The translations under genes and the position numbers were made by a program. Source: Pratylenchus scribneri (Eukaryota; Nematoda; Chromadorea; Rhabditida; Pratylenchidae). From it: a stretch of 64,000 nucleotides of DNA. The notes beneath the pieces were generated by a model that was given only the letters and a program-made list of their open reading frames with translations, ran no database searches and had not been told where the DNA came from. Shown here one piece after another: positions 10,885-20,864 of the stretch. The stretch spans positions 186,001-250,000 of the forward strand of contig JAQSEB010000069.1 in assembly GCA_030063045.1 (NCBI GenBank), written 5' to 3'. Each line of letters begins with the position of its first letter. The first letter of the stretch is position 1.

Positions 10885-13800
10885 ATGGATTCTTCAAATA
10901 ATAGTAGTATCGCTGAAAATGTGTTGAATGAATCCGATTTTACTGTGGTTTCATCCAATGATGGAATGGAAATGAAGCGAATGGCCGAAAAAATTCAAAA
11001 ATTGGAGGTAAATTTTTGATAAAAAAGAATTAAGGTACTATTCATTTAATGGGATGTATAGAAATTTAACGGCGGGGGGGGGGGGCAACCGAAAATGCAT
11101 TATTCTGCCTCCTCGGTACTCAAAGAGGGTAAAATAAGAAAAGAAGAAGTTCTAAACTTTGAAATCCTACCCTAAACCTTGACCAAAACTACCTTAAATC
11201 TAATCTTTCCCTACTCTTAAAATCATCCGGCCCTGTAACAAACCTAACTATAATCTATATTAAAACCCAATCTGAGGGACTTCTCTGCTGATTTTGATTT
11301 TGTGGTTTAGTAAACCATGGGGTTAAGGCCGAAACCGTGGTTGAGAAAACCGCGGTTTAAAATCGGCTTTAAATTTTGATTTTCATCTTTAACCTCAATT
11401 TAGCCGTAAACCACAAGACCCAAATCATGGCCCTTACTCTCATCTCCGGATTAAGCGCTTACTGCTGCTGGGGTTAAGGGCCTAACCGGAATTTGGCTAA
11501 CCCAAACTTATTACTCTCATCTTTTAAATTAAATCGCTAACCTACGTTCCCTTAATCGAGGTTGGAGGGTTAGGCTTGGGTAGGGTAGGTTTAGGTTTGA
11601 ATTAGATTGGGTTGAAGAATTAGGGTAGAGTAGGAAAGGGTTAGCGTTGGTCTCTCATCAGTCCCCACTCCCTATTATAGTACTGTAGGATTAGGCAGAA
11701 TTTTCGGGTGATTCCCCCCTTAAATTTTTGCTTCCCCCTCATAAAAAGTTTGCACCCTCCATTAAATGACTAGTACCAGAATTAAATATTTAATTATTTA
11801 AATTATAGGATTTGGTCATGAACAAGACCAAAAATATGGATCAATCGGACTCGGGAATGGTGCAAATGAGCTGGAAAATGGGAAAAGAATTTGGCAAAAT
11901 GGAGAAAGAAATGTTGGCAATAGGCAAGGAAAATGGAAAAATTAAGGAAGAATTGGCCGAAAAAGGACACTTATTGATCCAAATGGATATGGAAATGGCC
12001 AAATTGAAAGCACAAATTGATGGAAATAATGCCGAATTGGAAGGAAAAATTTGCAAGAAATGCCATAAAATTGATGAATTGGAGGCAGGATTAAATAGAA
12101 TGGGCGAAGGGATGGCCAAAATGACGGAGGAAAATGCTGAATTGAAGGCAGAGAATGCAAAATTGAAGGAAAAGACTCGAGAATTGGAGGAGCGAATTGA
12201 TGAGGTAGAAATTAAAAATGACCAAATTTACTTGGATTAAAATGAATTTTTCATTTTTTTTGATTGGCAATTTTTTAAGTTAAAAATTTGTTAAATTCAA
12301 AAAATTTTCTGATATCATGGTTATGGGCATGAAGTGGGTAAATTTTTTAATTTTTAAATAAAAAAAGTGAAAATATTTTTGCAGAAAAAATTCCTTCTTT
12401 TGCCGAAAAACAGTTTTTTACTTCTAGTAAATTGGAAACCGGATTAAGACCCCACAAACATTTTTCATTTTGAAGATCACATCAAGATACATCTATTTGT
12501 ATATAATTTGTCATGTTTTGACCCAAAATTAAAAGGTATTAAACTGTTTAAACCATTTTTCTTTTTGGTTTTAAACTCTTTAATTTTGGGACCAAAACTT
12601 GACAAATTATATACCAATTGATGCGTCTCGATGAGATCTACAAATTGGTAAAAGGGCAAGTGGGATCTAAAACCGGTTAAAAACTATTTCTGTGCCAAAA
12701 TAGTAACTATAATTATATAAGTAATGAATATTTATTACATAAAATTTCAGTTGAGCATGATTGAACAAATTGATGGAATTCATTGGATCGAATATAATTC
12801 CAATGAATACGAAATGAATGGACCGAATGGAAGTAAATTGAACATCTCGGAGGGAGGATTTGTGGTAAAACATTCGGCTGCTGGAATACGAGGTATGATT
12901 TAAAAAAGGATGGGATTTAATTTTGCGAAAAAACATTGAAAATTGGGAATAGAATATTAAAAATTGCGAAAAGTTTATAACGGTTTATCCTAAACACCCA
13001 AACCATATACCCAATCGATAGATCTGGTCAAGACGCTTCGATTGGTATATATTTTGTCGTGGTTTAATCAAAAATTAATGGTTTTATACCACTTAAACCA
13101 TTTTATGGGGTTTGGTTCAAAACCAATTAAACCCTGGCAAATTATACACCATTCAATGCGTCTTGACGAGCTCTATTCAATGGTATATGGTTTGTGAATT
13201 TTACACAAACCATTAAATTATTATAAACTTTTCGACTCTTTACGACAATTTCAATGTTTTTTTTTTCACAATTTTAAATATTTCCCTTTAAAAAAATTTA
13301 TTTTAAATTTAATTTTATTTTAGGATGGAATACGGTTCAATCAATTTTGCCAATTCCAATGTTCAATTCGAAGGCCAATAAAAAACCAACAATTGCATTC
13401 TATTATGAAGTGCAAATTCTCAATAAACCAAAAGGGTAAATTTGAAAATTTTAATTATAAAAATAATGATTAGAACCCGGATTTTAATTGATGTCAATAT
13501 TTTTTTGCGAAATTAAAATAGCTTGAAACCAACAAAAAAGTTTTTATCAATGTTTTTTTTTTGTTGATTTTTATTGAATTTTTTTTTGTCAAGATTGATC
13601 AATATTTCGGCATTTTTCGGCCATTTTTGTCAATATTTTGAAGATTTCACTAAATTTTATAGTTAATGAAAATTTTTTGATAAAATTTTGGAAATTTTTC
13701 GAAAAAAATTTTATAACTTTTTGAAAAAATAGCGAAAAATTGATTTTTGGCATTTTTAATTTATCAATATTTATAAAAATTTCATTTTTTTAGAAATGAA

Positions 13801-15058
13801 TTTTAAAATAAAATTTCTTTTTTTTTTAAATTTTCATCAATATTTTGCAATTTTTGATTAATATTTTCTGCAATATTTCGGAATTTTTCGTCAATATAAA
13901 TCCTTGCTCTAATAATGGTCTTTAAAAACTAAATTTCGAATTAGAAAATGGCAAAATTTTTACAAATATTCTCAATAAATTAATTTATGAAAATTATAAA
14001 TAATTGATTAATATTTATAGGAGCAAGGAAGACGGCATTTTCATTGGCTTTTGCGACGAACAATTTCCAGTGGAAGGAAAATGGCTTGGAAAAATTGAAA
14101 ATTCAATTGGAATTTGGCACAAAGGAGAATGTCGAATTAATGGATTCAAGAGAGAATTCGGAAATGCTGCTGAATGGTTCAATCAAGGGGATTTTGTTGG
14201 TGTCGGCATAATCCATCTGCCAAATTCCAAAATGGAATGTTTTGCAACGTGGAATGGCAAATTGCTGGGTAAAATAAAGGAAATCTATTAATTTGCCAAA
14301 AAAATTGACTGAATTTACAAAAATTCTTTCATGTCGAAAAATAATCATTTTTTTGAGCAAATCAGACTTCTTTAAGAATTCCTAATCCCTTGGCATTAAT
14401 CCCTACCTGTCCTGTACCTAACCCTGTGCCCTAATACCTAGTTGTCGCCAAGTTATATGGCCTCAAAAATATAATATTTTTCGACACGAAAAAATTTTTG
14501 TGAATGGGAAATATTTAAAAATGGCGAAAAAAACATTGAAAATGGCGAAAGGTTTATAACGGTTTATTGTTTGCCCAAAATTCACCAACCATATACCATT
14601 GAATAGAGCTCGTCAAGACTCGTCGATTGGTATATAATTTGTCATGGTTTAATTGGTTTTGAACCAAACCCATAAAATGGTTTAAGTGGTTTAAAACCAT
14701 TAATTTTTTTTATCAAACCACGACAAAATATATACCAATCGACACGTCTTGACGAGCTCTATCAAATGGGTATAAGGTTTGGGGGTCTCTGACAAACCGT
14801 TAAACCGTTATAAACTTTTCGCCATTTTCAATACCCCTTTCGCCAAATTAAATACCATCCTGTAAATTAAATTTATTCCGTAAAATGTTTTTTTTTCTAA
14901 ATATTTTTTCAAATTAAGGAAAAGCTGAATTACCCGCAAAATTTGCCTCAATTGTAATTTTTCCGTCTGTCAGTTTATTCTACCCAGGCGAATCTGTCCG
15001 CATAAATTTTATGAAAGATTCGTGGCAATTCAAGGAATTCCAATGTGTCCTTGAATAG
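10885..15058 (+). CDS. Coiled-coil protein with C-terminal SPRY domain
   Basis: Six exons: 10885-11007, 11809-12204, 12751-12892, 13324-13435, 14021-14268, 14919-15058, giving 386 aa with all phases closing. Residues about 30-175 are Met/Lys/Glu-rich and predicted coiled coil. Residues about 190-385 form a SPRY (B30.2-like) domain: GWNTVQS, then FYYEVQIL, then DGIFIGFC, GIWHKGECR, GDFVGVGI and FATWNGKLLG, closing with FPSVSLFYPGESVRINF. SPRY domains are protein-binding beta-sandwiches, common in RanBP-type adaptors and in secreted SPRYSEC effectors of cyst nematodes. This protein has no signal peptide, so an intracellular role is more likely; the target is unknown. If the donor at 12204 is skipped, a stop at 12238-12240 gives a short coiled-coil-only product. 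Every large intron carries repeat elements. Confidence 0.82.
11034..11777. mobile_element. MITE-like element in intron 1 of SPRY gene
   Basis: Inverted ends GGTACTATTCATTTAATGGG and, at the other end, CCATTAAATGACTAGTACC. The 8-bp direct repeat AGAATTAA flanks at 11026-11033 and 11778-11785. Near the left end is a run of about 13 G. The interior has many TTAGGG-like and CCCTAA-like words but no regular telomere array. An 8-bp duplication suits hAT, though the ends do not start with CAG. Confidence 0.8.
12425..12690. repeat. Imperfect palindromic repeat, family R1
   Basis: Contains TATACCAATTGATGCGTCTC then GATGAGATCTACAAATTGG, with inverted counterparts on the left (GTATATAATTTGTCATG). It is one of at least seven related copies in the window, others near 12945, 14505, 47800, 50380, 51075 and 62835. 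It lies in intron 2 of the SPRY gene. Confidence 0.6.
12945..13285. repeat. Palindromic repeat, family R1
   Basis: Left arm AAAGTTTATAACGGTTTA and GACGCTTCGATTGGTATATA; the right arm repeats them inverted. In intron 3 of the SPRY gene. Confidence 0.65.
13470..13915. repeat. AT-rich inverted-end repeat with TCAATATTT words
   Basis: The ends GAACCCGGATTTTAATTGATG-like and TATAAATCCTTGCTC are roughly inverted. The inside repeats TCAATATTTTT and TTTTTCGG. In intron 4 of the SPRY gene. Boundaries are approximate. Confidence 0.4.
14505..14870. repeat. Palindromic repeat, family R1
   Basis: Arms start GGGAAATATTTAAAAATGGC and carry GAGCTCGTCAAGAC plus CGATTGGTATATAATTTG. The right arm is inverted. 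In intron 5 of the SPRY gene. It is the clearest R1 copy. Confidence 0.7.
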
Positions 15059-15829
15059 GTGGAATTTGGAAATGATGGCAAGAAAAGCCTGAGAGGATGA
15101 ATTCAATCAAACATTAATTTTGATGGATTTTAAATACAAATTTATCCAATTTAATCTTTGTTATTTTCACCAATTTTCAATCTCTCATTCTCTGCTATTT
15201 TTTTGGATAAATTATTTTCGAATAAACAACAAAACCAAATTAATTAAATATTTTATAAAAGTCCATATCAACAGATTTAGAAAATTTCGGTTAAATTGAG
15301 CAGCTAATATAAATTTCAAATATTTTTTTCAATTACAAAAATGACATTCAAATAAAATTCGAATGCGAATTTAATTTTCAAAAGAAAATGCTCTATATTT
15401 CAGAATTCACTCATATCTCAGCAGAGGAAAAACTGGGCTGGCCTTAAAGCCTAAAGTAAATTATGTATAATGAAAGAAGGCAAAAAAGAATAGAAAGAGT
15501 TTTTTACAAATTTATTCTTCATTCGGCTTCTTCATTGCCCACTGCCTCCGTCTTTAACCACTCTTTACAAATTTAATGGAAAGAAGAATGCAAAGAAATT
15601 GTAAATAGCATTTGTTGGACAGAGATTAAAAGCTTAAATGGAAGTAGAAGTCAGAGAATAAAATTTGCTAAAAAATGGCGTTGAGATTGTGGCGAGAAAG
15701 CGAAAGGACAGGAGGAAATAGGGACATAGTTTTCCGTGGTATTTGGTCTATTTGTTTGCTTCTCATTTAATTATTTCCCCCATTCGGTTTGATATTTTGC
15801 TAGAATTTTAAGTATTGAAAAGTTTTGCC

Positions 15830-15889
15830 TATAAAAACCTAACCGGTTTAAGCAATTTTTGGGACGTGGAGCGGCGCTTCTGCTCCGCT
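15830..15889 (+). ncRNA. Candidate SmY-type small RNA
   Basis: A 5' hairpin AAACC-TAACC-GGTTT, an Sm-site-like CAATTTTTGG and a 3' hairpin (GGAGC pairing with GCTCC) follow each other within 60 bases. This two-hairpin plus Sm layout is that of nematode SmY RNAs, which act in trans-splicing. It lies 320 bp from an SL1 gene. The 5' end is not fixed. It could instead be a snRNA fragment. Confidence 0.45.
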
Positions 15890-16211
15890 TAAATAATATA
15901 AATAAAAATTAACTTTGCTAACTTTTTGTGTTTATTTGATGGGTTTTATAAATGGCATAACTTTTTGACGCGAAAAAATTTTTTGAACTCTAAATTCTAT
16001 GATTTTATTAATAATTTTATATTTTCTCATTTTTTTCAAAATTTCTTCTCTAGTTCAAAAATAATTATTTGTTTAATTTTTGGAATTGTGCCAAAAAACA
16101 TTTAGAATGAGCTTTAATATGGATCAGCGAGATTTTTAAACATTTAAGAAGAAGGGAATATTTATGACGAATTTTAAGAAACAATTGTTTTTTATTTCAT
16201 TGGTTAATTTT

Positions 16212-16318
16212 AAGCACCACCCCAACAATGTTGGGCAATGCAATTCCAAAATTTATTCCAAACCACTCAAAAAAGAGGGTAGGAAACATTAAGTACCTCA
16301 AACTTGGGTATTTAAACC
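16212..16318 (-). ncRNA. SL1 spliced-leader RNA gene, variant leader
   Basis: The leader is the 22 bases at 16318 down to 16297. It begins GGTTTAAATACCC and ends AAGTTTGAG, differing from canonical SL1 by one base (TTAAAT for TTAATT). A GT donor follows, then an AATTTTGGAA Sm site and a 3' hairpin GCCCAAC...GTTGGGG. The upstream region (16319-16460) matches that of the other leader genes in this window. Confidence 0.9.
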
Positions 16319-16798
16319 GAAGATGTAAGGGAAAAGAGGGAATTTGATGGATGAATGGGGGCAAATTGCAGATGCGTTGGAAGGGCACAAAAAGGCCCCA
16401 ATTTCCCCACTCTTCCCAACCAAATAAACAGCAGAATGATTCACATTTCCAGCACACTACTTTCATTTCCCTTTTCGTTTCTCTCTTTTGAATTTCCTCT
16501 GGAATGTTTCTCTTTTCCTCCCTTTCCACACTTCGTGGCCGCCGTGACAATGAGTAAATTAGGCAGAGGCTATTCCTCACTCTAACTGCCAGCGGCTGGC
16601 AGACAATACATTCAATGAAATAATAGCGTTGAAAATGCGGAGAATTGTGACGAGAAAGTCATTCATTCTCTATAGTGGAAAGAGAAAATGAAATTGAGGC
16701 ATAGCGACGGAAAATATTCTGACTATTTGGCTGACTGCTTTCCATTCAATTTTCTGGCCTTGGGTTGAATAAAGTTCCCTCTTTTTGCTGTCCAATTT

Positions 16799-16938
16799 AG
16801 CCTTGCGCTCGGGCAATACAGAGACCAATGAGGCCTAGCCGAGGTTCTGTTATTGCTGATTGAAAACTTATACCAATTGCCCGCCTTGGCCAGCGAAAGC
16901 TGTGCCTTGTGCAATTTTTGGACGCCCTTCGGGGCTTA
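16799..16938 (+). ncRNA. U4 spliceosomal snRNA gene
   Basis: The sequence follows U4 in order: the 5' AGCCTTGCGC, the K-turn hairpin with CCAATGAGG and CCGAGGTT, the stem I strand TTATTGCTGATTGAAAACTT, the central hairpin, the Sm site CAATTTTTGG and a terminal GCCC-TTCG-GGGC hairpin. U4 pairs with U6 in the spliceosome. It is transcribed divergently from the SL1 gene at 16212-16318, about 480 bp away. Confidence 0.88.
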
Positions 16939-17240
16939 AAAGAATTATCAATTTAAGTAATTGAAAATATATGGTTAGCCTGATTGAATTTTTGTAATTT
17001 ATTGTTAATAAATTTTAATAAAAAATATTACCATAAATAATTATATTAGTAAATATATTTTAAATATTTAGTTAAAAAATTAAAAGAATAATAAAGCAAT
17101 ATTTTTTAAACGAAAAAGAATTTCTACATAAATTCAAATAAATATATAAATTTAATTAAAAAGGTGAAAATAACACTTATAAATTATAATATAATTATTA
17201 ATTAAAATGCTATGATCTGTGAGCAAAGAATATTCCTTTT

Positions 17241-17345
17241 AAGCACCACCCAACTATGTTGGGCAATGCAATTCCAAAATTTATTCCAAAACCACTCAAA
17301 AGAGGGTAGGAAACATTAAGTACCTCAAACTTGGGTAATTAAACC
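17241..17345 (-). ncRNA. SL1 spliced-leader RNA gene, exact leader
   Basis: The 22-base leader (17345 down to 17324) is identical to the nematode SL1 leader: GGTTTAATTACCC then AAGTTTGAG. GTACTT donor, Sm site AATTTTGGAA and 3' hairpin GCCCAAC-ATA-GTTGGG are all present. The upstream region matches the other leader genes. Confidence 0.95.
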
Positions 17346-17748
17346 AAAGATAAGAGAGAAAAGAGGGAATTTAATGGGTGAATGGGGGCAAATTGCAGAT
17401 GCGTTGGAAGGGCACAAAAAGGCCCCAATTTCCCCACTCTTCCCAACCAAATAAACAGCAAAAATGCTCCACATTTTCAGCACACTGTCTTTCATTCCCT
17501 TTCACTTATCCTCTGAATTTATATAGCAATATTTCTCATTTTCCCTCCAACAAGCATTTATATATTTAAAGGCAAAAATGTTTTCCCTTTCCCTTTCAAG
17601 TATTGAATTGCACATTCTTCTCTTCTCATCAAAATTCTTCTCCTCTAAATCGCCCATCTAATATTTGCTATAGAAAAAGTGGTTGAGAATGGGATATGGG
17701 AATGGGGGATGGCGGCTGGATGTATTGCTGACTGAAACTCTATTTTTG

Positions 17749-18296
17749 GTTCTACTACGAAACCCCGAAATCACGAAACACCGAATCACGAAACGCCGAA
17801 ATCACGAAACACCGAATAGGAGAAGCATCACGAAACACCGAAATCACGAAACACCGAAAAGGAGAAAGTGTCACGAAACACCGAAAATTTGAACTTATGG
17901 GTGAATTTTTTGGTTCGATATACCAATCGACGCGTCTCGATGAGCTGATCCCGAATATGCTATTGGTTTCGCAAAAAACTTAAAAATAAAAAAGTTATGG
18001 CCATTTAATTCAAGCTAGGTTACACATTTGGCAACTTTTATGGCCATAACTTTTTTATTTTTAAGTTTTTTGCGAAACCAATAGCATATTCGGGATCAGC
18101 TCATCGAGGCGCGTCGATTGGTATATCGAACCAAAAAATTCACCCATAAGTTCAAATTTTCGGTGTATCGTGACACTTTCTCCTTTTCGGTGTTTCGTGA
18201 TTTCGGTGTTTCGTGATGCTTCTCCTATTCGGTGTTTCGTGATTTCGGCGTTTCGTGATTCGGTGTTTCGTGATTTCGGGGTTTCGTTACATAGCG
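17749..18296. mobile_element. Foldback element with CGAAACACCGAAATCA arms
   Basis: Left arm 17749-17990 and right arm 18060-18296 are nearly exact inverted copies. The outer parts repeat ATCACGAAACACCGA. The inner parts carry TATACCAATCGACGCG, GAGCTGATCCCGAATATGCT and AAAGTTATGGCCA. The 9-bp direct repeat CTATTTTTG flanks it at 17740-17748 and 18297-18305. A paralogous empty site (CTACTTTTG, once) stands at 19490-19498. It sits between two divergent SL1 genes. Confidence 0.93.
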
Positions 18297-18479
18297 CTAT
18301 TTTTGAATATCGATAGGGTAGCGTCAAGCAGCAAACATAGTTTTGGAGGGAATAATTGATGGGCGAAATATTGCTATATAAATTCATAGGAATAAGTGAA
18401 AGGGAATGAAAAGATAGTGTGTTGGAAATTTGTAGCATTTATCTGTTTATTTGGTCGGGAAGAGTGGGGAAATTGTGGC

Positions 18480-18555
18480 CTTTTTGCGCCCTTCCAACGC
18501 ATCTGCAATTTGCCCCCATTCATCCATCAAATTGCCTCTTTTCCCTTTCATCTTC
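18480..18555 (+). promoter_or_regulatory. Shared leader-RNA promoter region (PSE-like)
   Basis: Immediately upstream of the plus-strand SL1 gene. The blocks CTTCCAACGCATCTGCAATT and CCCCCATTCATCCATCAAATT-type lie at about -70 to -30. The same blocks precede all five leader genes, SL1 and SL2 type alike (reverse orientation at 16330-16400, 17355-17425, 19100-19170 and 29645-29715). Position and conservation fit a proximal sequence element of snRNA-type genes. No TATA box is seen. Confidence 0.65.
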
Positions 18556-18661
18556 GGTTTAATTACCCAAGTTTGAGGTACTTAATGTTTCCTACCCTCT
18601 TTTTTGAGTGGTTTGGAATAAATTTTGGAATTGCATTGCCCAACATAGTTAGGTGGTGCTT
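18556..18661 (+). ncRNA. SL1 spliced-leader RNA gene, exact leader
   Basis: The leader at 18556-18577 is identical to nematode SL1, followed by GTACTT, the Sm site AATTTTGGAA and a 3' hairpin with one mismatch (GTTAGG in place of GTTGGG). It is divergent to the copy at 17241-17345. The two copies and their upstream regions form a large inverted repeat interrupted by the foldback element. Confidence 0.95.
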
Positions 18662-18775
18662 AAATATTTATCTAATTTTGTAGAAAATTTACTAGTTTTA
18701 GTTTTTTTTGTCAGATTAATTCGAAAATATTAAAAATCGAATAATTTGTTAAACAAATAAAAAATCATTTTATAA

Positions 18776-19400
18776 TTTATAGTGCGTTACTTTGTATCAT
18801 TTTCAATTAATATTTTAAAAACAATTAATAAATAATTATAATTATTATTATTTTTTTATCTTTTGAATTATTATTTTAAAAGACATTCTTATGTTTTCAT
18901 TTCATTTATTATTAATGAAGACAAAATTAGTTCAACAAATTTTCCATTTCTTTCGCAAATTAAAACTGATATTTTATCTTATAAGCCTCCGGATAACCCC
19001 GGAGGCAATTTCCAAAAAGTACAGTTTTTGTCCTTAACACAGGTCTCCCCGGTCAGGAACGCCAAGTACCTTATAGTACTGGGTTAAAACCGAAAGTGAT
19101 ATAGAAAAGAGGGAATTTGATGGATGAATGAGGGCAAATTGCAGATGCGTTGGAAGGGCACAAAAAGGCCCCAATTTCCCCGCTCTTCCCAACCAAATAA
19201 ACAGCAAAAATGCTCCACATTTTCAGCACACTGTCTTTCATTCCCTTTCACTTCTTTTTCTGTTGAATTTGGCTAAAGCAATATTTCTCATTTTCCCTCC
19301 AACAAGCATTTATATATTTAAAGGCAGAAATGTTTTCTTTCCCTTTCATGTGGTTGAATTGCACATTCTTCTTATCAAAATTATTCTTCTCTAAAGTCTA
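18776..19400. repeat. Segment duplicated at 29310-29880
   Basis: AT-rich sequence, an SL2-type gene and its promoter match 29310-29880 closely (for example ATTTTCAATTAATATTTT and CAAATTTTCCATTTCTTTCG). The two copies bracket the BEL/Pao retroelement in the same orientation. Confidence 0.85.
18983..19091 (-). ncRNA. SL2-type spliced-leader RNA gene
   Basis: The leader (19091 down to 19070) begins GGTTTTAACCCAGT, the shared start of C. elegans SL2-family leaders, and ends ACTATAAG before a GTACTT donor. CCAGTAC pairs with GTACTTGG around the splice site. An Sm site ACTTTTTGGAA and a perfect 8-bp 3' hairpin GCCTCCGG/CCGGAGGC follow. SL2-type leaders serve downstream genes of operons in Rhabditina. 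The promoter is shared with the SL1 genes. Confidence 0.9.
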
Positions 19401-19780
19401 AATCGCCCATCTATTATTCTGCTATAGAAAAAAGTGCTTGAGAAGGGGAATGGTGGATGGATGTATTGCTGACTGACACTTTTGAAACTCTACTTTTGAA
19501 TATCGATAGGGTAGCGTAGCGTCAAGCAGAGGGCAAAATGGACAAAGGCAAGGGCAACAGGCAATGGCGGCACATTTGGACGGCTAAAAAAGGTTGGCAA
19601 TCACATAATCCAGCATAAAAAAAAAATCCTCCAAAAAATTTTAATCCAAAATTTTCCCTCAAAACATTTTTCCTTTTTTACGTTTTTTTGGTCATTGGTC
19701 TTTTGAGAAAATTGTTGGGTTCAAAAAATTGAACGCAACAAACTCCCCCCGGGGAGGGGGTAAATTTCCCATTCCACACC

Positions 19781-20409
19781 TTATTCCACATTCTTCTTTC
19801 CTCCGTTTGCGGCATTCTGGGCCGGTGGGTCCTCCCCATTCTCCGCCATTTGGTCGTCCTCCGGTTTGTCCTTCTAAAGGGAAACACACAAAAATCCTTC
19901 AGTCAAAAAAAAGGGGAAGGAAATTTCACCTCATCATCTCCCTCATACTCCGAATCCGAATCCGGTACCAATTTTTGGAGTTTGTCGGCCATATAGACGC
20001 ATTCCTTGCGCACAAGCTCAATGCGGTTGTCAATGCTCAAAAGATTGGTATTCACCTCGCCAAGAGCTGTAAGCAATTGGCCCGAAAACTGAGTGAGGTG
20101 ATTGGCAAAGTCTCCGACCGCAGTTTGCATGATCTGATTCAAAACGTCAGTCATGACAACGCGCGGTTGTTGTTGAACTTGAGCGGGCGGCGGATTTGGC
20201 GGAGGTGCCACGACATGATTGGCCGGAGGATTTTGACGTTGGCCGTTTGGTCGTCGATTTTGACCGTTTGGGCGAGAATTTTGGCCATTAGAATTTTGGC
20301 CATTTAGCCCGGAATTTTGCCCATTTTGGCCATTTTGACGTCGATTGCGCGAATAGGGCGCGCGGCGGATTGGACGAGAATTGTCTCCGTTGCCTTGTTG
20401 ACGAGCCAT
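19781..20409 (-). CDS. Small Q/N/P-rich protein, unknown
   Basis: Two exons, 19930-20409 and 19781-19873, with a 56-bp GT-AG intron, giving 190 aa. Residues 1-80 are Arg/Asn/Gln/Gly-rich with repeated NGQN words (RNA-binding-like, low complexity). Pro/Gln follows, then a helical segment (about 90-140), then an acidic tail DSDSEYEGDDE ending NAANGGKKNVE. No family recognised. It lies directly downstream of the BEL/Pao envelope on the same strand and has its own TATA box. It may be an accessory gene of that element or an unrelated host gene. Confidence 0.55.
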
Positions 20410-20494
20410 TTTAGAGTTTTCAGAAAATTTTAGGAGAATTTTAGGAATATTTTCGAATTTTAAGAACAAGGTGCCTCAAAAAGGGCAAATATCT

Positions 20495-20506
20495 CCTATT
20501 TATAGG
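20495..20506 (-). promoter_or_regulatory. Candidate TATA box
   Basis: CCTATAAATAGG, itself palindromic, 86 bp upstream of the small Q/N/P-rich gene. Confidence 0.5.
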
Positions 20507-20864
20507 CTCCCAACACGGTCAAAATTAATCTCCGAGAAAGGAATTCACAAATTTCGGCAGTTCAAGAAAGGAAGAACTGCCTGGGAGGAGCGAACAATGA
20601 CCAAAAAGCAACAAAAAATGCTCGAAAATGTTAGGAAAATAATATAAGTAATCTGAGAATGACAATTGAAATGAAAAAATTGAAAAATTTAAAAATTTTA
20701 ATCTGAGGAAGGCAAATTTCAATGTGACAAATTAGGAGAAAGATTTGTCAAAAAAGTGTGAACAAAATAGGCAAATATGTAAAATAAATTAATGGAAATG
20801 TGAAAAATAAGAAAAGTTGAAATAAATCATTATTTACATATTTACAGGTCACCACAATGGCCCA

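Noticed and set aside
11100..11790. Interstitial telomere
   Set aside because: TTAGGG-like words are irregular and lie within a transposon with clear ends.
10885..15058. SPRYSEC-type secreted effector
   Set aside because: The SPRY domain fits, but the N-terminus has no signal peptide and is a coiled coil.
16355..19394. Several 60-130 codon frames near the leader genes
   Set aside because: They follow the SL gene bodies and their shared promoter, which explains their similarity to each other.
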